64,000 nt of DNA from Cryptomeria japonica (GCF_030272615.1 NC_081405.1:317517541-317581540), one strand, 5' to 3'. Shown: positions 24,584 through 35,926, counted from the stretch's first letter. Translations and numbers: made by a program. The notes: generated from the sequence alone by a model not told the origin.

Positions 24584-25188
24584 TAAGATCGGCCACCTAA
24601 AAGATTTTACAATAAGATCATGACATACATCAACATTACAATGATATACCATGTCGGCTTTAGATCAAAACAACGTTAAACAATCCATAAATTATCCTAG
24701 TAATGTGTAGAGAACACATTACATGATACCGGTCCATAACCTAGACCCAAAGAGATTCACCACGCCAAAGAGATGTCTCCAATTAGTCAAGGCACAAACA
24801 AAGATGACCTTTTGTATCATGAATTCTATCTAGAAGCTGCACCAACACCACTTATGCATCCTGTCAAAGATTCTCAGTAAAAGCTCTATCGATAAAACCC
24901 TAAACCCTTACTAATATAGGCTTAATAGAGTGTATGATAGCATCAGATCATCAATTTAATACCAACTGACCAAAAAATACTCTAGAAACATGAAACACAC
25001 TAAACCAAATATATTCCACTGATCCAAACATGTCGGTAGTAACCAACTGATAGTCCCTTCTGTCGGTAACTCTAGTCTTCTACCAATAACCAAAATCTGT
25101 CTCTCGGTAACCAATCATAACAGGTAGTGTTGACATCAATGACAAAACATCAATGCAACACATAATCAATTCCTTCATATTTTCATTA
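24584..25188 (-). repeat. Element F 3' LTR, truncated
   Basis: From 24588 (GATCGGCCACCTAAAAGA) the sequence aligns with element F 5' LTR from about 38312 to its end. It includes the GTAATGTGTAGAGAACAC block and GTTGACATCAATGACAAAA near the right edge. About the first 636 bp of the plus-strand LTR are missing at the left. Confidence 0.85.
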
Positions 25189-25424
25189 ATCTCCCCCTTT
25201 GGCATTGATGGCAACACTAGATGTGAAAAAGAAAACATCTAAGTGCCAAGAAATGCTAAAAATTTCTCATAGAAGATATAATAATGAAATACTGAAAAAT
25301 TCTAGCAGCTCCCTATAAGGAGTGCAGTCCAATCTCAAACTGATCTGAATCTCTCTCCAATATGACATATTATGACATTTATTTTTCACATTATGTATCT
25401 CTCCCCCTTTGACATCAATGCCAA
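25189..25424 (-). other. Element F polypurine tracts
   Basis: The LTR-proximal tract is 25189-25201 (minus strand CAAAGGGGGAGAT). A second tract at 25397-25410 (AAAGGGGGAGAGAT on minus) lies about 208 bp away, after GGCATTGATGTC. Confidence 0.8.
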
Positions 25425-25558
25425 AGATATGACATAGATATCAAAATCTTGTGAATCTCAAAGATGACTAATCCCCCTCAGTAGTAGCACCACTACATCA
25501 ATCCAGAGCAAAGGATAAATTTGATGATGCATGCCAGACTGATTCTCTGCTCCATCAA

Positions 25559-27370
25559 CTAAGTTTTTGCTGGAAGGGTAGATACCCCTAACCTATCTCT
25601 CAAATATTCAAATGATTCCTTAGATAGCCATTTAGTGAATATATCTGCAATCTTCTCTTTAGTGTTCACATAAACCAATTTGACTTCCTTTTCTTTCACC
25701 TTTTCTTTCAGAAAGTTATATTTTATTGATATGTGCTTAGTCTTAGAGTCAAATAATGGATTCATAGACATGTCAATAGTTGCAAAGTTATCACAATAGA
25801 TAACTACTAGTTCACTGCAATTTACCTTGATATCCTTCAACATTTGCTTGATCCACAAGACTTGAGTGCAATTAGTTGTTGCTGCAACATATTCGGCTTC
25901 TACAGTAGATAAAGAAATGCATGACTATTTTTTGCTGATCCATGAAACCAATTTCTTTCCAAGAAAGAAAGCTCCACCATAAGTGCTCTTCCAGTCATCA
26001 TTATCTCTTGCCCAATCTGCATTTGTATATGCACATAAAATGAAGTTATCATCTATAGAGTACCATAAGCCATATTCTGTTGTTCCTTGCAAATACTAGA
26101 ATATCCTTTTTACTGTACATTCATGATTTTCTTTAAGATTACTTTGATATATTGAAACAATACTTACTGCATTCATAATATCTAGTCTAGTTTAAGTTAG
26201 AAATAACAAGCCACCAATCATAGACTTATACCTTGTCGAATTTACCGATGCAGATGTGTCTTTAACATATAATTTCTCACTTGTCACCATAGGAGTACTT
26301 ACCGGTTTGGAATTATCCATACCAAACTTCTTCAACAATTCCCTTAGATACTTAGTTTGATAGATAAAAATACCTTTGTCAGTTTGAGTAATCTACAAAC
26401 CTAAGAAAATCCTCATCTCACCAATCATAGACACTTTAAATTCATTCCTCGTATTATTAGAGAATTCCATGCACAATTTATTTTCACTCACAAAAATGAT
26501 ATCATCAACAAATACTTCAATAATCAAAATATCATCATCAATGATCTTGTAATATAAATTATTATTAGCACTGACCTTAGTAAAACCAAGATTCAAAAGA
26601 TATTTATTCAACCTTGCATACCAAGCTCTAGGAACTTGTTTCAATCCATATAATGCTTTCCTTAACCCGCAAACCATATCTTTGTCATATGTCAATGAAA
26701 ATCCATCTAGCTTCTCAATGTATACTTCTTCTTCAAGTTCACCATTCAAAAATGCAAATTTAACATCCATCTGATAGACCTTATAGTTCTTATATGCTGC
26801 ATAGGCAAGAAATAGTCTAACAACTTCAATTCTAGCTACTGGTGCAAATGTCTCACCATAATCAATTCCTTCCATTTGAGAATATCCTTTACAAATGAGT
26901 CTATCCTTATTTATTACAACTTGACCATCCTCATTTAGTTTATTTCTAAATACCCAATTAGTTCCAATAACATTCTTATTTTTAGGCCAGGGAACTAAAG
27001 TACAAGTCTTATTCTTCTCTATCTGATCTAATTCATCTTCCATAGCCTTTAACCAATATTCATCTTTACAAGCTTCAATAATAGATGTCGGTTCAATTTG
27101 AGAAATAAGACTTACCTCTTCATTTTCCAGAATTCTTCTTGTCATAACTCCCTTGTTCCTATCTCCAATGATTTGATCTTCTGAATGTTTTAATATTACA
27201 TACCTTGGTGTCTTTTGAACTTCAGGTTTTTTTAGTTCTGATCACCAATCATAGTTGAATTTTTTGATTGTACTGGTGTAACTGTCTCAGTGTCTTGTAC
27301 CAGTTGATGCATTACCGGATCAGTTATGATCACTTCCACTATCGGTTCTCTATCATATGATATAGATTGA
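25559..27370 (-). pseudogene. Element F pol: RT and RNase H, broken
   Basis: The piece 27145-26393 (250 codons) holds the RT blocks [48 protein letters not shown] and FVDD (26501-26512). It stops at 26394-26396 in the GL-Q-I block. The RNase H segment contains YCDNFATIDMS and FTKWLSKESFEYLRDRLGV and ends at 25559. Stops and shifts in between inactivate it. Confidence 0.88.
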
Positions 27371-27375
27371 TCTCT

Positions 27376-28043
27376 TTATTTCTCATCCACTTTCACATTT
27401 GTGCTCTCCACAATTTTCTGCAATCTTTTGTAATAACATGTATATGCTTTTCTCTTAATTGAATATACAAGAAATATCCCTTCATCACATCTAGGATCAA
27501 ACTTCCCAATTGAATCATCCGTTTTCATATAACATATACTTCCAAAAAGTATGAAATATTTAAGAGTAGGTGTATGTCCAAACCATAATTCATAAGGAGT
27601 CTTACAGGTTTCAACTTTGATATGAACTCTGTTGAATATGTAGACTATTGTACTCACTCCTTCTCTCTAGTAGATGTGAGGAAATTTGGCTTCCATCGCC
27701 ATGGTTCTTGATGCATCCAAAATGGTTCTATTCTTCCTTTCCACTACTCCATTCTTCTTAAGAGTCTCGGGTGCAGATAATTGTCTCCTAGTTCCATTTA
27801 TCTCACAATAACTATTAAATTCATGAGATGTGAACTCACCACCTTGATCTAATCCCAGACATTTAATTTTGAATCTAGTTTTTGTTTCCACCATTGCTTT
27901 AAAGATCTTGAATTTCTCAAAAGCTTTAGACTTCTCCCTTAGAAAAGTCACCCACACCATTCTAGATTAATCATCAATTACTAGCATGAAGTACCTATCA
28001 CCTTGAAAGCTTCTGGTCCTTGCTGGACCACATAAGTCAGTAT
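27376..28043 (-). pseudogene. Element F integrase, C-terminal part, broken
   Basis: The pieces 27960-27667 (MVWVTFLREKSKAFEKFKIF, CLGLDQGGEFTSHEF, VVERKNRTILDASRTMAME) and 27657-27376 (TPTLKYFILFGSICY, DEGIFLVYS) are the integrase core and the downstream linker. The N-terminal zinc domain lies beyond element G, from 35932, showing that G split this gene. Confidence 0.88.
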
Positions 28044-28048
28044 GAATC
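28044..28048. other. Target-site duplication of element G, left copy
   Basis: GAATC here equals 35927-35931. It lies inside the element F integrase. Confidence 0.9.
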
Positions 28049-29316
28049 TGTAGCATCCTAAAATTGTGACACTTGCAATTTCGACCGCATTTTGGTCTTC
28101 ACGATGGCGACGCAACATGGAACCTGAATGGAGACCCCGAAACTTGTCCATGACACCAAAAACTGCATTTTTCCAGCACCCTGGCCTGATCCCTCCTTGC
28201 ACCCTGCTGTCCCGAGAGGTGGGACCAGAGCGCCCAGCGCCCTGGTCCTTCAAGACCAGGGCGCCCAGCGCCCTAGTCCCCCAGGACCATGGCGCCCAGC
28301 GCCCTGGTCCCTGGCCCTATTTTGGGCCCGGTCTCCTATGGGACTTCGGGTCTTTTTGTTTGCAAATTGGAAAATAACATTTCCTGGCCGGCCTAAGGTT
28401 GGGAAAATCAGTATATCAACCCTAATTGACAAGTATATAAACTACATTTTCCTCTCCCATTTGGGTAAGAAGAAAAAAAAAAGAAGGACATATGTGTACA
28501 AGCGTGGAAACAACATTCAAGCATTCAAGCATTCAAACATTCCTTCAAGCAATTGATCACTCTAAGTCTCCATTCAAGGCTAAGTGTTGCATTCAAGACA
28601 AGGATTCAACCATTGAAGAGGAGATCACATACTACAACATACAACAACATCTATACCTTCGCACATAAGGATACAAACATCCTTACAACAAGGTATTAGT
28701 ACTTGTTTTACATTACAATCATTTACATTTACAGCATTTCTCATTTCTTGGTTAATTCCAAAACTGGGGTTTGACCTAAGGGCAAACCCCTAATCCCTAA
28801 CCCCCCAATCGTCTTCACTTTTCTGTGTGTAGGTTGCAGGTACGCAGCTGAAATTGAAGATCTGGAATCCTTGTGCAGAGACAAACAGATCCCCCTTCGT
28901 TTTGCGAATTTTTTGGAGGACCATGTGCATGTCGGGCGCCATCGTCCCGTCAACTTTTGCTCAAATTTGCAGGACAGTACCGTATCAATATTTTACTGCT
29001 AATTCCAGGTCCGCAGCTTCATCCTATATCCCTATCTCAATTTATAAGCGAATCTTTCTCACTTTCTATGCATTCCTAGCTTGATCATTCTATGCACATT
29101 CTTTACAAAATAGGGTGGCCTTGCTGTCTTAACCCTTGAAACCCATTTAGAATCCAATCTTGCATTGTGTGGGATTGGATCTTGTGGGTTTCAACCCCTC
29201 TTTTGAATGTAAAGTCTCCCCTAAGTGAAAACCGTCAATCCTAGTAACCTCCCTTCTCTCTCCTTGGAGTTGGAAGAAGGGAGAGAAACTAGGGTTCGAT
29301 TATTTTCCGCTTTACA
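28049..29316 (+). repeat. Element G 5' LTR (1268 bp)
   Basis: It starts TGTAGCATCC and ends CGCTTTACA. It is nearly identical to 34676-35926. It contains a GC-rich 31-bp repeat (28230-28314) and one copy of the GGCGCC-containing leader motif (28916-28975). Confidence 0.93.
28230..28314 (+). repeat. 31-bp GC-rich tandem repeat in the G LTR (2.7 copies)
   Basis: Units start GCGCCCAGCGCCCTGGTCC at 28230, 28261 and 28292, each 31 bp apart (last one partial). The 3' LTR has one unit fewer (34857-34910). Its units carry C-to-T changes at CpG. Confidence 0.9.
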
Positions 29317-29715
29317 TTTTGGTGAACCCAACATGAACATCCTTTCTGATTATTCATGGTTAGATCTGAAAATTAGCTTCCTTAAATTACATTTCCATGT
29401 TCGATCTTTTACAAATTTTAGAGGTTGATTGCATAAAAACCCTAAATTTTCTTTTTAGTAATTGAGCTTGCGAAATGTTTAATTGTTAATGCTTGTTTCA
29501 GATCTACCCTTGTATTGCAAATTATCAAATCATATCTGTGCTTTAATTTTGAAAATTAAGTGGTTAAGTGTCAAAACCCTAATTTTTGAAACCCTCTTGA
29601 TTCAACCTTTGTCTGACAATTTCACTGATCAAAACATCTCCAAATCAGCTGTAACTTTGGAATCCGTAATAAAATCATAATATCTTTCACCCCTGAAAAT
29701 TTGGAAAAAAGTTGC

Positions 29716-29774
29716 GAGGACCGTGTGCACTCCGAGCGCCATTGTCCCCGACATTTTTTCTGAAATTTCGGGAG
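29716..29774 (+). repeat. Element G leader motif, copy 1
   Basis: GAGGACCGTGTGCACTCCGA, then GCGCCATTGTCCCCGAC and TTTCTGAAATTTCGGGAG. It matches 30339-30397 closely and the LTR copies 28916-28975 and 35526-35584 more loosely. It stands out as GC-rich in AT-rich sequence. Confidence 0.8.
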
Positions 29775-30338
29775 TTAGATCTTACTGTATTTTTCTGCTA
29801 AAATCCAAAATTTTGGCTGATTTTATCAATTCCAACACTTTCAAAATTACAGTCAAAGTTGGTCTTGTGATTGTTTGGTTTAAGGCTTCTAATCATTCAA
29901 AAATTGTTGAAATTGAAATTTTGTGTCAAAATTGTGTTCTTATTGTCCTAAATCTGAAAAGTGTGTTAGTATTCATTCAAAATTTCAGTACTTTATTCAA
30001 ATTCTTGCAATTTGTGACTTTTGAAATTAAGTGCTTAATTACAACAACTTTGATTTCCACTTTCAAAATTGAATTTTGCGTGAAATTGAGTCAACTTTTA
30101 AATTTCAAAACTTGCATTGCTTTTGGTATTCCCTCTAAAAATCATAAAATTCAAAATTTCAGTTTCCCTCTCTTTTTCAAAATTCAAATTTTGCATTTTT
30201 CGACAATCTGGGTAGGGTTCAATTTTGAGATCGCAACTTTAATTTGGCCTATTTATAGATCGTAAAATCACTCAATTTTTTCAGGTTATCTTTAAAATCA
30301 TCATAACTTTCATCCCTGCAAATTTCAAAAAAAGTTGT

Positions 30339-30397
30339 GAGGACCGTGTGCACTCCGAGCGCCACGGTTCCTGACATTTTTTCCGAAATTTTGGGAG
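30339..30397 (+). repeat. Element G leader motif, copy 2
   Basis: This is the same motif as at 29716, with a few substitutions (GCGCCACGGTTCCTGAC). It is preceded by the same AAAAAAGTTG lead-in. It lies about 100 bp before the gag start. Confidence 0.8.
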
Positions 30398-30499
30398 ATT
30401 GTCGTGATTACATTTAACAGCTTAAATCTAGGAGATTGGCTGATTTTACTGAAATTTACTGCCTCTAAATTCAAAATCTTCTCTCTCTCTCTCTAGTGC

Positions 30500-32800
30500 A
30501 TGAGTTTTACAACAATAAGCCCTACTTACACTATTCCTGTTAGACGAAGCCTTAGAATTAAGTCTTTCCAAGGTTTAATTACTGAGGAGATGGAATCTAA
30601 TTTGAATGGCCTTTTTAACGAGGACATGGGTAATTCCTCTAATGCTCCTAATGATGAAGAAGCTCTCCATGAGGTTTCTGTAGAACAACTTTGGAAATTG
30701 GATAATCAATTTGACGATTTTCGACAATGGATGTCTCAAGAATACCCCAATAGTCAAGCTCTTCCTTTAATTGAGGGTCTAAAAGATATGCTTCAAAGTG
30801 ATAAGAATGGAATTGATATTTTGCGTGGTATTGCACACTTTGTGGATTCGAATGTGATGCCTATGAAGAGTTGTGCTGAAAATATGGGTTATACACAACC
30901 TCCCACTCAAGTCAATCATTCTCTTCCTTTGACAACTTCTATTGCTAGCATACCTACCTTTACATCAAACATAATGACTACTTCTATACAAGACATTCCT
31001 CCTATGATTACCAGTCATGGGGGAAATCCTTCCTCTTCAATTAACCCTCTTCCTTCATTCAATTTGACTTCTTCATTCATTCCTTCAATGAGTGTCCCTA
31101 TTACATCTCCACAAATGAACATGACACAAGGGGGCAATTCATTCAACCATTCCATTCCTCCTTGTAGTGTTCCTCCTTTCCAATCATCTCCTATGACTCA
31201 CTATCATAGTGTCCCACCACCTTACTCTTTACCTTCTTTCAATAACATAACACCTCCATCTCAATCTAACACATCTAATATGAATTCTTTGACTGAAGCG
31301 ACCATTAACAATCTTGCACAAACTATCTCTTCTTTACAGCAACAAATTGCCTCTATGAAACAATCTAAGTTTAGTGTGCCCACATTTGATGTTGCGAGCC
31401 CACTTTCTCTTGACATTGTTCAAGCTATTCCCCCTAAACATGTTGAAATCCTGCATTTGGAGCTTTATAATGGTAAAGGTGATCCTCTAACACATGTTAA
31501 GACTTTTCAAACAATATGTACCGATTTTGCTTATGACCAAAGGTTGCTTGCAAAATTGTTTACTAGAACATTAAGAGATAAAGTCCTACAATGGTATTGC
31601 TCGTTGCCTTCTTATTCTATTACTTCTTTCGAACAACTTGCAAATGCTTTTATTCAACAATTTCAAAACAATATAAGTCCTAAAGTTACTTTGATTGATT
31701 TAATGCATTGTAAACAAGGTGTTAAAGAAAAAGTGACTGATTTCATTGGTAGATATAAGCATTTGTATGCTCAAATCTCTTTTCCAGTGCCTGACAATGA
31801 TATTCAAAGAATCTTTATTTCTAATTTACAAAAAGATATTCGAGACAAACTTCTGTTTTCTGAGTTTACTTCTTTCCAACAGTTGTGTGCAACTCTTCAC
31901 AATTATCAACTGACTGTGAGTCAAATGGAACAATCACATCCTATGGCTCCGAGTGATAAGGGTGATAGCAGTCAACAACCATTTGGAAAGTTTAAACCGA
32001 ACAGAGATTCCATCAAATTCAATGAAAACATCATCAACAACAATGTGAATGCAGCATCAGGTGTGCCTCCTATTTCTAAGTTTTTCAAGAAAGAAAGAAA
32101 GTATACTCCTTTGAATGAATCATTGCATAGTATTATGAATAAGCTATTGGAACAAAATGTGCTTACTCTCCCTCCGATAAGGCAAATTGATCCTGCAAAG
32201 ATTAATTCACCCTATTTTGATAACAAATCTTTTTGTCAATTTCATCGTCAACCTGGGCATGATACTGAAAAATGTTTTTCTTTAAAGGGTAAAATTCAAG
32301 ATTTGATTGATAATAATACTATCTCTGTTTCTGGAGTGAGTGATAAAGGCAACACATCTGTAGCTCCCCCTAACCAAAATCTTCAGATTTTTACTGATCC
32401 ATTACCTTCTCATACCTCTAATGCGATTGAGGCTAATGATTCCTCTTTCTCATCTGATGGTCTTGTGTCTATGACTCCGAATGTGATTAACTTTGTAGAG
32501 CAGCAAGAAAACCCTAAAGAACCTTCCATCACATTTGATTCTAGTGAAACTATCAGGGCACCTGATGGTCCTTTATACATAGTTGCAAAAGTCAAGAATA
32601 CACCTTGCCGTGGAGTGCTTATTGATCCTTCGTGCATGGTTAATGTTATTACTGAAGAATTTCTTTTTACTTTGCAATTGAATCAAGTGATCTATGACAA
32701 AACAAATGTGATTGTGAAATTATTTGATGCATTTTCTTCTCCTGCGATATTGGTTCTATTACATTACCTATTGAGGTCCATAACAAATCCCTTGATGTGA
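30500..32800 (+). CDS. Element G Gag-protease polyprotein, open for 766 codons
   Basis: The ATG at 30500 follows a CT-rich tract. Residues 1-265 are Ser/Pro/Thr-rich with no domain I know. A short coiled-coil-like segment (NLAQTISSLQQQIASMKQ) lies at about 273-290. The Gag capsid-like core is about 305-475 (LELYNGKGDPLTHVKTF, LQWYCSLPSYSI, FIGRYKHLYAQI). A zinc-binding motif CQFHRQPGHDTEKC lies near 580-595. A retropepsin-like segment near residues 695-730 has VLIDPSCMVNVI, with D-P-S where D-T/S-G is usual, so activity is doubtful. The frame ends at TGA 32798-32800. The natural continuation is in another frame from about 32750. This is the longest intact frame in the window. Confidence 0.88.
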   Translation: MSFTTISPTYTIPVRRSLRIKSFQGLITEEMESNLNGLFNEDMGNSSNAPNDEEALHEVSVEQLWKLDNQFDDFRQWMSQEYPNSQALPLIEGLKDMLQSDKNGIDILRGIAHFVDSNVMPMKSCAENMGYTQPPTQVNHSLPLTTSIASIPTFTSNIMTTSIQDIPPMITSHGGNPSSSINPLPSFNLTSSFIPSMSVPITSPQMNMTQGGNSFNHSIPPCSVPPFQSSPMTHYHSVPPPYSLPSFNNITPPSQSNTSNMNSLTEATINNLAQTISSLQQQIASMKQSKFSVPTFDVASPLSLDIVQAIPPKHVEILHLELYNGKGDPLTHVKTFQTICTDFAYDQRLLAKLFTRTLRDKVLQWYCSLPSYSITSFEQLANAFIQQFQNNISPKVTLIDLMHCKQGVKEKVTDFIGRYKHLYAQISFPVPDNDIQRIFISNLQKDIRDKLLFSEFTSFQQLCATLHNYQLTVSQMEQSHPMAPSDKGDSSQQPFGKFKPNRDSIKFNENIINNNVNAASGVPPISKFFKKERKYTPLNESLHSIMNKLLEQNVLTLPPIRQIDPAKINSPYFDNKSFCQFHRQPGHDTEKCFSLKGKIQDLIDNNTISVSGVSDKGNTSVAPPNQNLQIFTDPLPSHTSNAIEANDSSFSSDGLVSMTPNVINFVEQQENPKEPSITFDSSETIRAPDGPLYIVAKVKNTPCRGVLIDPSCMVNVITEEFLFTLQLNQVIYDKTNVIVKLFDAFSSPAILVLLHYLLRSITNPLM

Positions 32801-33927
32801 ACTTTGCTATTATTCCTTCATCCGAACAATTTCGTGTGAAGCTTGGCTATCCTTGGTTATCTTCCATGAAAGCTATTCCTTCTCCTATTCATAAATGTTT
32901 AAAATTTCCCCATAATGGTGAAGTTGTTACTGTCAATCATAGTCTCTTTAAACCAGCTGAAAGAACTTCTAGTGTTCCTATTGATTATTTTTGGCCTAAA
33001 AAATTCCAATCTCTTCCACCGCGAAGTGATCATCTTTTCAAATCTTATCAAAAGTGGAAAATAGATATGATCCTATCTCTAAGTGAACCTAGAACACCTA
33101 AACTTGATATTCCTATCATTCTTGAGAAGGAAGTTCTTCCTTTGAAAGATAAAACTAATGTCTTTCCTCAAGAAGATTCCCAACCCATCCCTATGGATGT
33201 GACTATGTCTATGCCTAATAAACCTTCTAAAAGTAGACCTATACCTCCTCGTCATGATGGACTTGGTCTTCTTCCTAAACCAAAAATTCCTCCTTTATAT
33301 GGAGCAGTTCCTCCTCCATCCTTTTATAGAGAGAAGAGACCTTCCTCTTCTCCTATTATCCAGCCTAAGAGACCACAACCTAAACACCCAAGTGATAAGG
33401 ATGAGAAAATTCCTACTCCTCAATCTTCTCCACTTCCTACTAAGACTAGATGAAATCGTTCTGCACATGAACGCCGACGAAAGCATCATCTTAGAGCTCA
33501 GGCAGCTGCTTCTCAAACTTCGCAATCTCCAAAAACACCTTCAACAAGCATTATTCCATTTTCTCCAAAATCTCCTAAACATAAGATGCATGATGGTCTT
33601 GATCCTGTGCGAGTTAAAGATCCTATTTTTATAAATCTTGATGATGATATAGATGAAAATGTTATTCATGATGAACATGTTACTCCTCTTGCTTCTGATA
33701 GTGAATATGAACTTGTTGATATTGATAACCATTTATCTAACGAATTTTCTAAAGCACTTATCCTAGCTCCTAGACAAGAACAACGTGGCTCGGAACATGA
33801 ACATAGCCCTTGTTTGGATCTTGTGATAGCTCCATCTGCTATGTTGGATGTTCCTCCTCTAGCATGTTCCCTGCCTTCCCGAAACATTGATCACCAAGAT
33901 CGGGGGGTAGATGACGTGCTAGACTAG
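32750..33927 (+). pseudogene. Element G protease continuation and Pro-rich tail, shifted frame with one stop
   Basis: In the next frame, TLPIEVHNKSLDVNFAIIPS, then FRVKLGYPWLSSMKAIPS, continue the protease domain of plant gypsy-type elements. The tail is Pro/Lys-rich, then acidic, and ends with TAG at 33925-33927. One TGA at 33451-33453 (after PTKTR) interrupts it; a CGA-to-TGA change would explain it. The shift near 32745 could be an indel or, less likely, a programmed event. I see no RT or integrase domain in the tail. Confidence 0.75.
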
Positions 33928-34675
33928 TTACATTAGCATAGTAGATTCTCTCCTCCTCTCTTTTGTTACTTCTTCTATATGTTATTCTCATTCTTCTATT
34001 TGTTGTCCTTAGTGTTGTCTACTTGAGAATGATGCAAAGCATTGAGATCTCTTTTGGTCTCTCTCATGTTGACTCAAAAGACACATGTGTTCCCTTCTTC
34101 TAGGTGACCTTCCTTGATTGGGGAATGAAGACCAATTATGCATACATACATATGATATATATACATGACTTATCATATAGCATACTGACCCCGAGGAAAG
34201 AGAAGTCACCTCGTGCTTTGTGTTTTGTATCTATTATCCTTGGGTTTATCTCACACTTGGGGGCTAAATCTTTGTGATAATGTGCTCCTTTCCCTTCTTA
34301 TTTCTTATGTGTATCACTACGTTAAAATAATCACCCCCGTTGAGGCATGTGCGATCGCTTTAACTTAGGGGGGCATACACCCTGTCTATCCCTTCAGGAT
34401 ACTTGAAAATTTCTTGGTGAACTTAGCTTTGCCTTGAAAATCTTTGGTATTTTTCTTGCATGACTCATAGTGAGGGAACCTTACTACTGACAGTCAGGGT
34501 TCTCCCTCGTGATCTTCCCTTTTACTTTGTCAATCGAAGTCGTAAGATCCTTTGTCCACTAGGGGCTTGGTGTGTCTTGCCTCCTTGACGTGGTGAAAGT
34601 CTTTCAATGTTGTTTCCTTGTACTTTACCGAAAGTATGAGTGTACGCCTATACTCCTGCTAAAGTGGGGGCTAAA
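33928..34675 (+). other. Element G 3' untranslated region and polypurine tract
   Basis: There is no coding sequence. It ends with AGTGGGGGCTAAA (34663-34675) directly before the LTR. A second, similar tract, TTGGGGGCTAAATC, lies at 34256-34269. The pol genes expected here are absent. Confidence 0.8.
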
Positions 34676-35926
34676 TGTAGCATCCTAAAATTGTGACACT
34701 TGCAATTTCGACCGCATTTTGGTCTTCACGATGGCGATGCAACACGGAACCTGAATGGAGACCCCGAAACTTGTCCATCACACCAAAAACTGCATTTTTC
34801 CAGCACCCTGGCCTGATCCCTCCTTGCACCCTACTGTCCCGGGAGGTGGGACCAGAGCGCCCAGTGCCTTTGTCCTTCAGGACCAGGGCGTCCAGTGCCC
34901 TGGTCCCTGGCCCTATTTTGGGCCCGGTCTCCTATGGGACTTCGGGTCTTTTTGTTTGCAAATTGGAAAATAACATTTCCTGGTCGGCCTAAGGTTGGGA
35001 AAATCAGTATATCAGCCCTAATTGACAAGTATATAAACTACATTTTCCTCTCCCATTTGGGTAAGAAGAAAAAAAAAAGAAGGACATATATGTACAAGCA
35101 TGGAAATGACATTCAAGCATTCAAGCATTCAAACATTCCTTCAAGCAATTGATCACTCTAAGTCTCCATTCAAGGCTAAGTGTTGCATTCAAGACAAGGA
35201 TTCAACCATTGAAGAGGAGATCACATACTACAACATATAACATACAACATACAACAACATCTATACCTTCACACATAAGGATACAAACATCCTTACAACA
35301 AGGTATTAGTACTTGTTTTACATTACAATCATTTACATTTACAGCATTTCTCATTTCTTGGTTAATTCCAAAACCGGGGTTTGACGTAAGGGCAAACCCC
35401 TAATCCCTAACCCCCCAATCGTCTTCGCTTTTCTGTGTGTAGGTTGCAGGTACATGGCTGAAATTGAAGATCTGGAATCCTTGTGCAGAGATGAACAGAT
35501 CCCCCTTCGTTTCGCGGATTTTTTGGAGGACTGTGTGCACACTGGGCGCCATCGTCCCATCAACTTTTGCTCAAATTTGCAGGACAACGCCGTATCAACA
35601 TTTTACTACTAATTCCAGGTCCGCTGCTTCATCCTATATCCCTATCTTAGTTTATGAGCAAATCTTTCTCACTTTCTATGCATTCCTAGCTTGATCATTC
35701 TATGCACATTCTTTACAAAAGAGGGTAGCCTTGCTGTCTTAACCCTTGAAACTCATTTAGAATCCAATCTTGCATTGTGTGGGATTGGATCTTGTGGGTT
35801 TCAACCCCTCTTTTGAATGTAAAGTCTCCCCTAAGTGAAAACCGTCAATCCTAGTAACCTCCCTTCTCTCTCCTTGGAGTTGGAAGAAGGGAGAGCAACT
35901 AGGGTTCGATTATTTTCCGCTTTACA
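34676..35926 (+). repeat. Element G 3' LTR (1251 bp)
   Basis: It starts TGTAGCATCC and ends CGCTTTACA. By eye there are a few percent substitutions against the 5' LTR. It has one 31-bp unit fewer and a short extra ACATATAACATAC-type piece near 35233-35250. Confidence 0.93.

Larger units (their letters stand above)
29317..30499 (+). other. Element G leader with PBS-like start
   Basis: TGGTGAACCCAAC at 29320-29332 sits just after the LTR, where a primer-binding site is expected. I cannot assign the tRNA. The leader is AT-rich, without a conserved frame. It holds two ~100-bp related segments around 29690-29790 and 30305-30405, each carrying the GC-rich motif. Confidence 0.7.
28049..35926 (+). 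mobile_element. Complete LTR element G encoding only Gag and protease
   Basis: Two LTRs (28049-29316 and 34676-35926) are flanked by an exact GAATC duplication. The 5.4 kb internal region has a PBS-like start, a ~1.2 kb leader, a 766-codon Gag-protease frame, a second frame that continues the protease region, and a G-rich tract before the 3' LTR. No integrase, RT or RNase H sequence is visible. The Gag type (Retrotrans_gag-like core and a C-x2-H-x5-H-x4-C finger) points to the Ty3/gypsy side. It resembles TR-GAG-type non-autonomous elements. The LTRs are nearly the same, so this is one of the youngest insertions here. Confidence 0.9.

Noticed and set aside
28230-28314. Possible CRISPR-like array
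   Set aside because: Contiguous 31-bp units without spacers, within a plant LTR.
28066-28556. Pro-rich frames near the start of element G, also at 34693-35152
   Set aside because: They lie inside the LTR and come from the GC-rich 31-bp repeat; the two LTR copies do not keep a common frame.
30575-30836. Minus-strand frames opposite the element G gag start
   Set aside because: They are shadows of the long plus-strand Gag frame.
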